64,000 bases of DNA from contig NZ_CP051293.1 in assembly GCF_013170805.1 (NCBI RefSeq), forward strand, positions 2,114,001 through 2,178,000. Reading direction: 5' to 3'. The position numbers and the translations under genes were made by a program. Source of the stretch: Mesorhizobium sp. NZP2077 (GTDB taxonomy: Bacteria > Pseudomonadota > Alphaproteobacteria > Rhizobiales > Rhizobiaceae). The notes under the pieces were generated by a model that saw only the letters and a list, made by a program, of their open reading frames with translations, had not been told where the DNA came from and searched no databases. This document shows, one piece after another, positions 1 to 9,158 of the stretch; position 1 is the stretch's first letter, and every line of letters starts with the position of its first letter.

Positions 1-1
1 C

Positions 2-3000
2 GCGGACTATTATCGCTCCGTCGGCGGCCTCATTGGCTTCAGCAGCGGCACGATCAGTGGTGCGATCTCGACGGCCACGGTGCAGGCCGGGTATGCCGAC
101 AATGCCGGCGGTCTTGTCGGCGCTCTTTTCGCCGGCAGCATTACCGGTTCTTCGGCCAGCGGCGCGGTAACCATAGGCGGCCAGAGCAACAGCGGCGGCC
201 TCGTTGGCGACGCCAGCTTTGGCGCCTCGATCACCGGGTCCTTCGCCACGGGAACCGTAACATCCGGGAATTCGTCAAGGGCAGGAGGCCTGGTCGGTAA
301 TCTCGATAGCGCCTCGATCGCCACATCCTATTCATCGAGCACTGTGTACGGTGACGGCGCCACCCAGGCTGGCGGCCTCGTCGGCTCCACTAGAGGCACG
401 GCCAGCATCGGCACTTCCTATGCGACGGGCGCGGTCAACGCCAGCCAGGGCTATGTCGGCGGGCTCGTCGGTGCTTCCCTGGATGCGACGACCACGGTCA
501 CAAACTCCTACGCCACCGGTGCGCTGACTGGCGCGACGCCTGGCGGGATCGTCGGCTACAACAGCGGCAGCATTGCCTCGTCCTATTTCGACCTCGACAC
601 CACCGGTGCCACTGCCGCCGCCGGCTGGGGGCCCAACACCGCCACCGGCGGAACGGGACTGCACACCAGCGACTTCCTGACGGCGTCGAGCTTCACTGGC
701 TGGACGTTCGGCACCACGGGTGGTGGCGCCGGCTGGGTGATCGTCGACGCCGACTCGACGCTGAACAATGCCGGCGGTGCTGCCGGCGGCACACGGCCGA
801 TGCTTTTGTCGGAATATTCGACCACCATCACCAATGCGCACCAGCTGCAATTGATGGCGCTTAACCTGAACGGCAAATACACGCTCGGCAACGATATCGA
901 TGCCAGCACGACGGCAGGCGGTCAGGGCGTATGGGGTGCCGCCGGCTTCGTGCCGATCGGCAACGCCCTCGATGCCGGCACCGGTTTCCCGGCCAATTCC
1001 AACCTGCCGTTCGGCGCGACCAACGAACATGCTTTCACCGGTACGTTCGACGGCAAGGGCCTCACCGTCTCCAACCTGTTCATCAACCGGCCGACGACCG
1101 ACTATGTCGGCCTGTTCGGCTATGCCAACGCCGCAACCATCCAGAACGTCAAAGTGACCTGTGGCTCGATTACTGGACGCGACCATGTCGGCGCGCTTCT
1201 CGGCGGCAATCGTGGCTATGCGAGCGATGGCAGCACCTACTATCCGTTCTATCTCATGAACGTGTCCGCTTCGGCGGCAGTGAGCGGGCGCGACTATGTC
1301 GGTGGTCTCGCCGGCTCGATCGAAGCCGGCTACATCAACGATGTCTCGGCAAGCGGCGCGGTCAGTGGCCGCGACTATGTCGGCGGGCTCGCCGGCTATA
1401 ACAATTCGAGCCGCGGCTGGGTGGAAGCCGTCAGCACCAATGTTGCCGCTTCGGCGACAGGGGCGGTCAGCGGCCGCAGCAATGTCGGCGGCCTGTTCGG
1501 CTATGTCCTGGCCGGCTTCTACAACACCTCCTATGCGACCGGGACTGTTACGGCGACCGGCGACAATGTCGGCGGCCTGTTCGGGCAGGCCTCCGGCCAA
1601 GTCGGCAGCGGTCCGAGCGACACCGTCTATGCAACCGGTGCCGTCACCGGACGCAACAATGTCGGCGGGCTACTAGGCCTCTCCACCTTCAGCGCCACGC
1701 AAGCCTATGCAACCGGGGCGGTGACCGGGGTCACCGCGGTCGGCGGCCTGGTCGGCAACAACGATGCCGGCGGCTACATCGATACCTCTTTCGCCACCGG
1801 GGTGGTGCGCGGCGTTGACCAGGTCGGTGGCCTGGTGGGGCGCAATCTCAGCATCGTCGGTGCGATCGCCGGCACGACCGGTACCTACGCGACCGGTGCT
1901 GTCTATGGCACCAGCAATGTCGGCGGCCTCGTCGGTCTCAACGGCTCGGTCTATTCCGGCGGTGTTTCCCTTTTTGGCCGCATCCAGAGCTCCTATTCGA
2001 TCGGCTACGTCAGCGGCACGACCAATGTCGGCGGGCTCGTCGGCAACAACATGGCCGACACGTCGGGTAACAACAAGCCGGCGACCGTCAAGACGTCTTA
2101 CTGGGACATCGATACGGCCGGCGCCGGCCTCTCGGGCATCGGTGCCGGCATCACCACAGGCGCAAGCGCGAGCGCCACCGGCAAGACCACGGCACAGCTG
2201 ATGGTGGCGCTGCAGACCGGCTTCTCGTCATCGACCTGGGGGCTCGTCGCCAACACCAGCCTGCCTTACTTCAAATGGCTTTATCCGACGACACCGCAGG
2301 TGGTGACCGGGACGGCCTACAGCGATCGCGGCACAACACCGCTTGCCGGCGTCGCCACCAACATTCTGGTCAACGGCACGATGACGCCGGCCTCGGCGGT
2401 CGGCTCGACCGGCGCCAACGGCTATTATTATTTCCTGCTGCCCAACGGCACCATCGCCGCCGGCGGCAGCCAAGGGCTGGTGATGTCGAGTGGACCCTCG
2501 GCCGGCGCCACCTTCCAGCAGAACGCCACCGGAAACATAAGCGGCCTGTCGATCTACGGTACCTATCTCAAGCAGCAAGGTTCGGCGGCGACATTGTCGG
2601 CGCTCAACGGCGCGCGCGTCACGGCGGTCGGCAGCAATACCACGGCCTCCAGCCTGATCGGCGGGCTTGCCAATATGGAGATCGACCCGTCGGCAGCGAC
2701 TTTCGCCATCGACCAGGCCGCCTATGTGCCGGGCACGCTCGTGTTCTCCTCGACGGGAACGGTGACCCAGACGGCCTCAATAAGCGCGGGCAGTCTTCTC
2801 CTGCTCGGCAGCGGCGGCAACTATGCGCTCAACAATGCCGGCAATGCGATCGGCACGCTGGCGGCCTCGACCGGAACGGTCAGCGTCACCGACAACAGCG
2901 ACCTGACGGTTGGAACCGTCGCAGGCGTCAACGGTGTGACCGCGAGCGGCGCGGTCACGGTCAGGACACCAGGCAAACTGACGGTCGCATCCACGGCCAA

Positions 3001-5626
3001 GGTTACCGCGGGCAGCAACGCCAATGTCGCGCTCTCGGCTGGCGGCGTCTTCGTCAACAACCGTGGCAGCGACGCGGTTTCGGTCTCCGGAACAGGCCGC
3101 TGGCTTGTCTATGCCGCAGGTCCGACCGGCAACACATTCGGCAACCTCGACAGCGGTAACACGGCGATCTGGAATACGGCTGCCGGCGGCGCCGTAAGTG
3201 CGACGGGCAATCGCTATGTCTTCGCCTACCAGCCAACGCTGACCTTCACCTCCGACAATGCGTCGAAGGTTTACGGCGACGCGATGCCGACGCTGACCTG
3301 TTCGGTCTCGGGCTATCAGGCAGGGGTGGCCAACGCCTATCTCGGCGACAGTGCCACCACCGCCTTCACCGGCGCGCCGACGCTCTATACCCCCGCTACG
3401 CTTGCCACACAGCAGCTCGGAGCCGGGACCTATACGATCACTATCGATGCCGCCAACGTCGCTGGGCTGAACGGCTACGCCGTTGCCTTTGGCAGCAGCG
3501 GCCTGCTTTCCGTTGCCAAGCGGATGGTCACCGTCACCGCCAATTCCGGGCAGGGCAAGACCTATGGCGATGCCGATCCATCGTCCTATGGCTATACCTA
3601 CTCCGATCTCGGCAGCGGCACAGCTCTGGTCGGCTCGCTCGACCGCGACGCCGGCGAGGACGTCGGCACCTATACGATCGGCCAGGGCACGCTGACCAAC
3701 GCCGCCAATGCGAATTACGATATCAGTTTCGTCAGCAACGATTTCACCATTGGCAAGCGGGCTATCACGGTCACGGCGACCGCCGGCCGAGGCAAGACGT
3801 ACGGCGATGCCGATCCGTCATCCTACGGCTACACCTATTCGGATCTCGGCACCGGCGCGGCCCTGGTTGGCTCCCTCGACCGCGCTTCGGGCGAGGACGT
3901 CGGCAGCTACGCCATCGGTGAGGGCACGCTGACCAACGCTGCCAATTCGAACTACGACATCAGTTTTGTCAGCAACGATTTCAGCATCGGCAAGCGGGCT
4001 GTCACGGTCACTGCGACCGCTGGCCAAGGGAAAACCTACGGCAATGCCGATCCGTCGTCCTACGGCTACACCTACTCGGATCTCGGCAGCGGCGCGGCGC
4101 TGGTTGGCGCGCTCGACCGCGACGCGGGCGAGGATGTTGGCACCTATGCGATCGGCCAGGGCTCGCTGAGCAACGCCAACAATTCGAATTACGACATCAC
4201 CTATGTCGGTTCGAATTTCAGCATCGGCAAACGGGCAATCACCGTCACGGCCGATACCGGCCAGGGCAAGACCTACGGCAATGCCGATCCGTTGTATGGC
4301 TACGCCCACTCCGATCTCGGCAGCGGCGCCGCGCTGGTTGGCGCGCTCGACCGCGACGTTGGCGAGGATGTTGGCAGCTATACGATCGGCCAGGGCACGC
4401 TGACCGACGCCGCCAATTCGAACTACGACATCACTTATGTCGGCGGCAGCTTCAGCATCGGCAAGCGGTCGGTCACGGTCACAGCGACAGCCGGCCAGCG
4501 CAAGACCTACGGCAATGCCGATCCGTCATCGTACGATTATACCTATTCGGACCTTGGCACTGGTGTGGCGCTGGTCGGCGCGCTCGACCGCGCTTCGGGC
4601 GAGGATGTCGGCAGCTACGTCGTCGGCCAGGGTTCGCTGACCAATGCCGCCAATTCGAACTACGACATCACCTATGTCGATGCCGGCTTCAGCATCGGCA
4701 AGCGGTCGGTGACGGTCACGGCCGATGCTGGCCAGGGCAAGACCTATGGCGATATCGATCCGTCCTCGTACAGCTATACGTTCACCAGCCTCGGCACCGG
4801 CGTGGCGCTGGTTGGCGCTCTCGACCGCGCCGCCGGAGAGACGGTCGGCAACTATGCGATTGGCCAGGGCGGTATCAGCAACGAGGCCAATTCGAACTAC
4901 GACATCAGCTATGTCGGGGCCGACTTCAGCATCGCCAAGCGATCGGTGACGGTCACGGCGAATGCCGGCCAGGGCAAGACCTACGGCGACGCCGATCCGT
5001 CGTCCTATGGCTACAGCTATTCCTATCTTGGCAATGGCGTCGCCCTGGTAGGCGCGCCGGACAGGGCCGCCGGTGAGAATGCAGGCAGCTATGAAATCGG
5101 CCAGGGCACGCTGACCAACGCGGCAAATTCGAACTACGACATCACCTATGTCAGCGCGGATTTCACCATTGGCAAACGCGCCATTACTGTCGTGGCCGAC
5201 GCGCAAGGCCGGCCGCAAGGCATGCCCAACCCGCCGCTCACCTACACGATCGGTGGGCTGGGATTGGTCGGCAGCGACACGCTCGCCGGCTCGCTCGCGA
5301 CCGATGCGACCACGGCAAGCGCGCCGGGCAGCTACGCCATCGACCAAGGCAGTCTTGCCGCATCGGCCAATTACGACCTGACCTATGTCGGCGCCGATCT
5401 GGTGGTGCAGCCAAGCAGTGCTGCGCCATCGGCCGACACAGCCAGCGTTGTTGCCTACAACGCCGCCAGCCATGGCGGCGGGCAGCCTGTCCCGGTTTTC
5501 TTCACCGGACAGCCAGCTGCGGGCGACGCGCAGGCGCTGGTCGAGGACCCGCGTCTCGACAGCCCTGCCTTCTGCCAGAATATCGGCGAGATCGCGGCTG
5601 TCTGTAACGCCGGCTCGGTGCAATAG
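2..5626 (+). CDS. Filamentous-haemagglutinin-like giant adhesin, 5' end outside window
   Basis: The frame is open from base 2, so the first possible start (GTG at 80) is internal and the gene is 5'-partial. The visible 1,870 or so residues fall into three zones. The first 700 carry GLUG-type repeats with recurring GGLVG/GGLFG motifs and short 'SYATGAV'-like strands, expected to form a beta-helix. Next comes a carboxypeptidase-regulatory-like stretch near 2290-2480 and a beta-rich spacer. Then one divergent and seven near-identical YDG/MBG domains precede a final degenerate one, and a short tail holds the only cysteines near the C-terminus. The composition (Gly, Ala, Ser, Thr, Asn) and architecture fit secreted TpsA-type or filamentous haemagglutinin adhesins. 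No autotransporter beta-barrel is present at the C-terminus, so export probably needs a TpsB partner, which is not in this window. Adhesive function is inferred from family. Confidence 0.85.
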   Translation, partial: ADYYRSVGGLIGFSSGTISGAISTATVQAGYADNAGGLVGALFAGSITGSSASGAVTIGGQSNSGGLVGDASFGASITGSFATGTVTSGNSSRAGGLVGNLDSASIATSYSSSTVYGDGATQAGGLVGSTRGTASIGTSYATGAVNASQGYVGGLVGASLDATTTVTNSYATGALTGATPGGIVGYNSGSIASSYFDLDTTGATAAAGWGPNTATGGTGLHTSDFLTASSFTGWTFGTTGGGAGWVIVDADSTLNNAGGAAGGTRPMLLSEYSTTITNAHQLQLMALNLNGKYTLGNDIDASTTAGGQGVWGAAGFVPIGNALDAGTGFPANSNLPFGATNEHAFTGTFDGKGLTVSNLFINRPTTDYVGLFGYANAATIQNVKVTCGSITGRDHVGALLGGNRGYASDGSTYYPFYLMNVSASAAVSGRDYVGGLAGSIEAGYINDVSASGAVSGRDYVGGLAGYNNSSRGWVEAVSTNVAASATGAVSGRSNVGGLFGYVLAGFYNTSYATGTVTATGDNVGGLFGQASGQVGSGPSDTVYATGAVTGRNNVGGLLGLSTFSATQAYATGAVTGVTAVGGLVGNNDAGGYIDTSFATGVVRGVDQVGGLVGRNLSIVGAIAGTTGTYATGAVYGTSNVGGLVGLNGSVYSGGVSLFGRIQSSYSIGYVSGTTNVGGLVGNNMADTSGNNKPATVKTSYWDIDTAGAGLSGIGAGITTGASASATGKTTAQLMVALQTGFSSSTWGLVANTSLPYFKWLYPTTPQVVTGTAYSDRGTTPLAGVATNILVNGTMTPASAVGSTGANGYYYFLLPNGTIAAGGSQGLVMSSGPSAGATFQQNATGNISGLSIYGTYLKQQGSAATLSALNGARVTAVGSNTTASSLIGGLANMEIDPSAATFAIDQAAYVPGTLVFSSTGTVTQTASISAGSLLLLGSGGNYALNNAGNAIGTLAASTGTVSVTDNSDLTVGTVAGVNGVTASGAVTVRTPGKLTVASTAKVTAGSNANVALSAGGVFVNNRGSDAVSVSGTGRWLVYAAGPTGNTFGNLDSGNTAIWNTAAGGAVSATGNRYVFAYQPTLTFTSDNASKVYGDAMPTLTCSVSGYQAGVANAYLGDSATTAFTGAPTLYTPATLATQQLGAGTYTITIDAANVAGLNGYAVAFGSSGLLSVAKRMVTVTANSGQGKTYGDADPSSYGYTYSDLGSGTALVGSLDRDAGEDVGTYTIGQGTLTNAANANYDISFVSNDFTIGKRAITVTATAGRGKTYGDADPSSYGYTYSDLGTGAALVGSLDRASGEDVGSYAIGEGTLTNAANSNYDISFVSNDFSIGKRAVTVTATAGQGKTYGNADPSSYGYTYSDLGSGAALVGALDRDAGEDVGTYAIGQGSLSNANNSNYDITYVGSNFSIGKRAITVTADTGQGKTYGNADPLYGYAHSDLGSGAALVGALDRDVGEDVGSYTIGQGTLTDAANSNYDITYVGGSFSIGKRSVTVTATAGQRKTYGNADPSSYDYTYSDLGTGVALVGALDRASGEDVGSYVVGQGSLTNAANSNYDITYVDAGFSIGKRSVTVTADAGQGKTYGDIDPSSYSYTFTSLGTGVALVGALDRAAGETVGNYAIGQGGISNEANSNYDISYVGADFSIAKRSVTVTANAGQGKTYGDADPSSYGYSYSYLGNGVALVGAPDRAAGENAGSYEIGQGTLTNAANSNYDITYVSADFTIGKRAITVVADAQGRPQGMPNPPLTYTIGGLGLVGSDTLAGSLATDATTASAPGSYAIDQGSLAASANYDLTYVGADLVVQPSSAAPSADTASVVAYNAASHGGGQPVPVFFTGQPAAGDAQALVEDPRLDSPAFCQNIGEIAAVCNAGSVQ
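3521..5176 (+). repeat. Seven tandem 237-bp in-frame repeats (YDG/MBG domains)
   Basis: Repeat units begin at 3521, 3758, 3995, 4232, 4466, 4703 and 4940, each opening with an Arg codon followed by 'VTVTA' or 'ITVTA', then 'GKTYG' and 'NYDI'. Six units are 237 bp (79 codons). The unit at 4232 is 234 bp because one codon is missing in its 'DPLYGY' segment. A degenerate eighth unit runs from 5177 to about 5413. The exact codon-length periodicity shows expansion of a protein domain, not a CRISPR or satellite array. Confidence 0.9.
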
Positions 5627-5644
5627 GACGCTGCTCGGCGGCGT

Positions 5645-6600
5645 TCATTCACCCGGTTGTGGGCGTAGCGTCCACAGGCGTGGCATCGCCAGGCGCGACT
5701 GCCGGCACCAGCGACCGAAGCGGTCGACATAGATGTAGATGACCGGCATCGTGTAGAGGGTCAGGATCTGGCTCAGGATCAGGCCGCCGACGATGGCGAT
5801 GCCGAGCGGCTGGCGCAGTTCGGCACCTTCGCCAAGGCCGATCGCCAGCGGCACGGCGCCGAACAGCGCTGCCATTGTCGTCGTCATGATCGGGCGGAAG
5901 CGCAGCAGGCATGCCTGGTAGATGGCGTCATGCGCCGATCTATTCTCGTTGCGCTCCGCGGCCAGCGCGAAGTCGATCATCATGATCGCGTGCTTCTTGA
6001 CGATGCCGATCAGGAGGATGATGCCGATCAGCGCCATGATCGAGAACTCGATGTTGAACAGGGTCAGCGCCAGCAAGGCGCCGACGCCGGCCGAGGGTAA
6101 GGTCGACAGAATGGTCAGCGGGTGCGCGTAGCTTTCGTAGAGAATGCCGAGCACGACATAGACGGCAATCAGCGCGGCAAGGATCAGCAGTGGTTGGTCG
6201 GACTGCGAGTCCTGGAAGACGCGCGCCGTGCCCTGGAAACTGCCATGGATGGTGGCCGGCATGCCGATGCGGTCGGTGGCCGTGTTGATGGCCGCGACGC
6301 CTTCGCTGAGCGCGACGCCCGGCGCCAGATTGAACGACAGCGTGGTGGCGACGAACAGACCCTGGTGGTTGACCGAAAGCGGCGTGCTGCCGGGGCCGTA
6401 ATGCGCAACAGCCGACAGCGGCACCATGGTCTCTTGTCCGGTGCCGACCGCCGAACCGGTCGAGGCCGCCGTCCTGCCGGTGCTCGCTTGCGAGCCATGC
6501 ACCGAGCCTCCCGACGTGCTGATATAGACTTTTTTCAGCGCATCGGGGTTTGCCAGTATTGCGGCGCCACTTCCATGATCACTGCCGTGCTGTCCGGCGT
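5645..6600 (-). pseudogene. RND (HAE1/MdtB-like) efflux permease, C-terminal remnant
   Basis: The C-terminal third of an RND multidrug-efflux permease remains. It includes a periplasmic segment with '[20 protein letters not shown]', the '[13 protein letters not shown]' motif, then the last transmembrane bundle with '[15 protein letters not shown]' and '[15 protein letters not shown]'. A full protein has about 1,030 residues; about 315 are left. A frameshift lies near 6550: '[11 protein letters not shown]' is in one frame and '[12 protein letters not shown]' in the next. Homology stops at about 6600, directly against the stop codon of the neighbouring dehydrogenase gene, which suggests a deletion or rearrangement joined the two. 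It cannot make a working pump. Confidence 0.85.
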
Positions 6601-6606
6601 CCCCGG

Positions 6607-7365
6607 CTACATGCGCATCAACAGACCGCCATCGACGGCAAGCTCGATACCGGTGATGTAGCTCGCAGCGTCGGAGAGCAGGAACAGGGCGGCGTTGGCC
6701 ATGTCCTGCGGCGTACCGATGCGTCCGAGCGGTGTGTACTCGGCCACGGCCGAGCGCTTCTCCTCGGTGTCCCAGCGCGCTTGCAGCGGGGTCAGCGCCA
6801 TGCCGGGGCAGATGGCGTTGGATCGGATGCGCTCGCCGGCAAGCTGCATGGCCAGCGATTTGGAGAGCGCGCAGACGCCTGCCTTCGAAGCCTGGTAGGC
6901 ATCTTGCGGTTTCGGATCGCCGCGATACCACTGGATGGTGGAGAAATGCACCATGGCGCCGCCGCGCCCGCCGGCGCGCATATGCGGAACGACCGAGCGT
7001 GCGGTGTGCACGAATGATTTCAGGTTGATTCTGAAGACCTCGTCCCAGACGTCGAGGTCCATTTCGAGCGCCGACTTGTCGCGGCCGAACCAGAGCACGC
7101 CGGCAACATTGGCGAGATAGTCGATGCCACCGCGTGCGCGGCCCGCCGTGCCGACGACCTGCTCGACGAAGGCGGCGTCAGTGAGATCCCCTTGGGCAAA
7201 GGTCAGCCTGTCGTCATAGGCGGCCAGCGACGCTGGACGGGCCTTGACGTCGATGGCGGTGACGGACGCGCCGGCGCCGAGCAAAGCGAGTGCGATCGCC
7301 TCGCCCATGCCGCCGCCCGCGCCGGCGACGACCGCATGCCTGCCCGTGAAATCATAAACGATCAT
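6607..7365 (-). CDS. SDR-family oxidoreductase
   Basis: A 252-residue short-chain dehydrogenase/reductase of normal length. It has the Rossmann glycine motif GAGGGMG at residues 15-21, NVAG at 86-89, a catalytic set compatible with S142, Y157 and K161, and the usual C-terminal 'AVDGG' signature. The glycine motif and an acidic residue after beta-2 (D39) suggest NAD(H) preference. The start is ATG with 'gaggggt' a few bases upstream. It overlaps nothing and is followed at once by the RND remnant. The substrate cannot be told; cytosolic alcohol, sugar or steroid-like substrates are all possible for this family. Confidence 0.9.
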   Translation of the reverse strand: MIVYDFTGRHAVVAGAGGGMGEAIALALLGAGASVTAIDVKARPASLAAYDDRLTFAQGDLTDAAFVEQVVGTAGRARGGIDYLANVAGVLWFGRDKSALEMDLDVWDEVFRINLKSFVHTARSVVPHMRAGGRGGAMVHFSTIQWYRGDPKPQDAYQASKAGVCALSKSLAMQLAGERIRSNAICPGMALTPLQARWDTEEKRSAVAEYTPLGRIGTPQDMANAALFLLSDAASYITGIELAVDGGLLMRM

Positions 7366-7390
7366 CAGAACCCCTCATCTACTTTCGCCA

Positions 7391-7790
7391 ATGCGCGATG
7401 TCGGGACAATCATGACGCGCTTCCAGCCGCCGGGCAAGGAAAGCGCCTGCGGCGCGCATCAGCATGTCAGCCTGTGGCGCCACGGCAAGCCGGCCTTCGC
7501 TGCGAGGGGATCGAGAACGACCCCGCTCGAGGCACCGGTGACCTCGAACCTTGCCAATCTCGACAAGCCGAAACTGCCGCGCACGCTCAATGCCTCGATC
7601 GAAGCGTTCGCGACATCCGATTTCTGCGCCGAAGCGTGGTGAAGCTTTCCGCGACAATAGCGCCGAGCGCCAGCGCGTCCAGAACGCGGCGTTCGATGCC
7701 TGGCAGGCGTCGCACATCACCGACCTCGAATGGCAGCGCTATTTCGTCAGCTTACGACAAGCAGATCCGGCCGACTTTTGCCGGCCGGTC
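7391..7790 (+). pseudogene. Glutamine-synthetase-like remnant
   Basis: One frame holds a short stretch around the ammonia/glutamate-site strand of the glutamine synthetase catalytic domain ('CGAHQHVSLWRHGKPAFA'). After an internal loss of roughly 150 residues comes the C-terminal helix region ('LDKPKLPRTLNASIEAF'). The frame then shifts near 7640 and the end continues as 'GEAFRDNSAERQRVQNAAFD' and 'WQRYFVSL'. The order and spacing fit GlnA-like or gamma-glutamylpolyamine-synthetase-like proteins with an internal deletion plus frameshift. It lies between two genes read on the other strand and is non-functional. Confidence 0.6.
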
Positions 7791-7801
7791 ATTGCTCGTG
7801 T

Positions 7802-8134
7802 TCAGCCGCAGACGCGCACGTCCTCGACCACCTTGTGATGGTGACGCCAATGCACGACTGTCTCCATATGACAGCGGTGGTGGCGATGGTGGCGACGATA
7901 CTCGCCATCGTTGTTGTTGTTATCATATTGCACGTTCTGGTCGTTGCCATACTGGTTGTCGTAATTCTGCCGGTGATGGCGGCGAACGATGATCTGGCCG
8001 TTATCGGATTGGTCGTCCGGTGAATACTGGTTGTTGCCGTCGGATTGGATAATCACGCTTGCGGCCTGCGTCGGCGCAATGACTGCTGCTGTGGCGGCCA
8101 ATGCCACCATGGAAGCCAAGAATAACTTCTTCAT
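7802..8134 (-). CDS. Exported His/Asn-rich small protein
   Basis: A 110-residue protein with a clear Sec signal peptide (MKK, hydrophobic core, cleavage probably after 'TQAA' near residue 25). The mature part is hydrophilic and unusually rich in Asn, Asp, Gln and Tyr, then has a His/Arg cluster ('RRHHRHHRCHMETVVHWRHHHK') and a final Cys. A strong 'aggagg' ribosome-binding site precedes the ATG. No known domain is recognised. The histidine clusters could bind Ni, Zn or Cu in the periplasm, but that is only inference from composition. Similar short exported proteins are common in Mesorhizobium-type genomes. Confidence 0.75.
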   Translation of the reverse strand: MKKLFLASMVALAATAAVIAPTQAASVIIQSDGNNQYSPDDQSDNGQIIVRRHHRQNYDNQYGNDQNVQYDNNNNDGEYRRHHRHHRCHMETVVHWRHHHKVVEDVRVCG

Positions 8135-8234
8135 GTTTCGTCCTCCTGCGTTTCAATCCGTATCAACTCTCAGAAAGAATTAGCGTTCCAAAATGAATCC
8201 AGAGCTTTTCGAAGCCATGCACGACAGACCGGGC

Positions 8235-9035
8235 CTATAGACGAACGAAGGCCGTCAGCGGCAGATGGTCGGAGGCGACGCGCGAAAGCGGCGTGTCGTG
8301 TGCTTCCACGGCTGCGATCATGCCGTGCCGGTTGGTCATGATCCTGTCGAGCGCCAGGAGCGGCAGGTTTGAGGGGAAGGTGGGGACCGCCGGTGGTTGC
8401 GGCCCGAACGTCGAATGCAGCGTGTTGAGCGCGGAGCGGTTGCCGAGCCGCCATTCGTTGAGGTCGCCAAGCAGGAGCGTCGGCTTCTCGTCGGCGCTGC
8501 TCATGATGTCCAGCACGACGCGGGCCTGTTGCGAGCGCGAATGGCGCAGCAGACCGAGATGGGCGGCGATGACGCGCAAGGTCCGGTTTCCGTCGAGGTC
8601 GATCTCCGCCACCACCGCGCCGCGCGGCTCCAGGCCCGGAAGCCTGATCTGATGCACGTCGCGGACGACGCCCTTCTTGAACAGGAGGACATTGCCGTGC
8701 CAGCCATGGCCCTTGCCGGTGGCTGAAATCGGCACCGGCACCAGGCCGGTTTCCCGCTCGAGGCGGGGCAGGTCGAGAAGTCCGTCACGGTCGCCGAAGC
8801 GGTTGTCAGCCTCCTGCAGGGCGATGACGTCCGGGTCGATTTCGCGGATGACGCGGCTGGTCCGTTCGGGATCGAATTTGCGGTCGACGCCGATGCATTT
8901 GTGGACGTTGTAGGAAGCGACCAGCGTTCCGGTGGTCGCGGTCGCCTTGTGCGCAGCGGCGTTTGCCTTCTGCATCCGCCTGTCGCGAATGGACAAAAGC
9001 ATGGAGGCGGGGAGGCTGCGTTCGTTCATCCGCAT
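8235..9035 (-). CDS. Endonuclease/exonuclease/phosphatase family protein
   Basis: A 266-residue member of the EEP metal-dependent hydrolase superfamily. Active-site signatures are in the expected order: N43 in 'SYNVHKC', metal-binding E75 in 'ALQEAD', 'AHLGL' near 158-162, 'GDLNEW' at 190-195 and the terminal D256-H257 in 'SDHLPL'. No signal peptide is evident, so it probably acts in the cytoplasm on a phosphodiester or phosphomonoester. It lies just downstream (same strand, about 120 bp) of the cardiolipin-synthase-like gene. These two families are often neighbours in rhizobia, hinting at a shared role in lipid phosphodiester metabolism. No strong ribosome-binding site marks the start; ATG at 9029 is an alternative. 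Confidence 0.85.
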   Translation of the reverse strand: MRMNERSLPASMLLSIRDRRMQKANAAAHKATATTGTLVASYNVHKCIGVDRKFDPERTSRVIREIDPDVIALQEADNRFGDRDGLLDLPRLERETGLVPVPISATGKGHGWHGNVLLFKKGVVRDVHQIRLPGLEPRGAVVAEIDLDGNRTLRVIAAHLGLLRHSRSQQARVVLDIMSSADEKPTLLLGDLNEWRLGNRSALNTLHSTFGPQPPAVPTFPSNLPLLALDRIMTNRHGMIAAVEAHDTPLSRVASDHLPLTAFVRL

Positions 9036-9158
9036 CGCATGTTCGCCATTTCAGCCGCTGTCACCATGCACCTCAAATAGAGTCTTTGCGCCTATGTTCC
9101 ATGATCGACGTCAAACTATCCGTGAAACACGTCGTTTTGTTAAACCCAAGGGCTTTTT

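Noticed and set aside
332..1600. Long minus-strand open frame (over 400 codons) opposite the adhesin
   Set aside because: It mirrors the codon pattern of the GGLVG repeats on the plus strand and has no domain or start signal; a shadow of GC-rich repeat coding DNA.
3521..5413. Regularly spaced repeats as a CRISPR array
   Set aside because: Units are 237 bp, contiguous and codon-aligned, with no spacers; they encode protein domains.
5645..6931. A 428-codon frame as one intact RND-type protein
   Set aside because: Its first 120 or so codons are antisense-like read-through across the dehydrogenase gene; the real RND homology is C-terminal and frameshifted.
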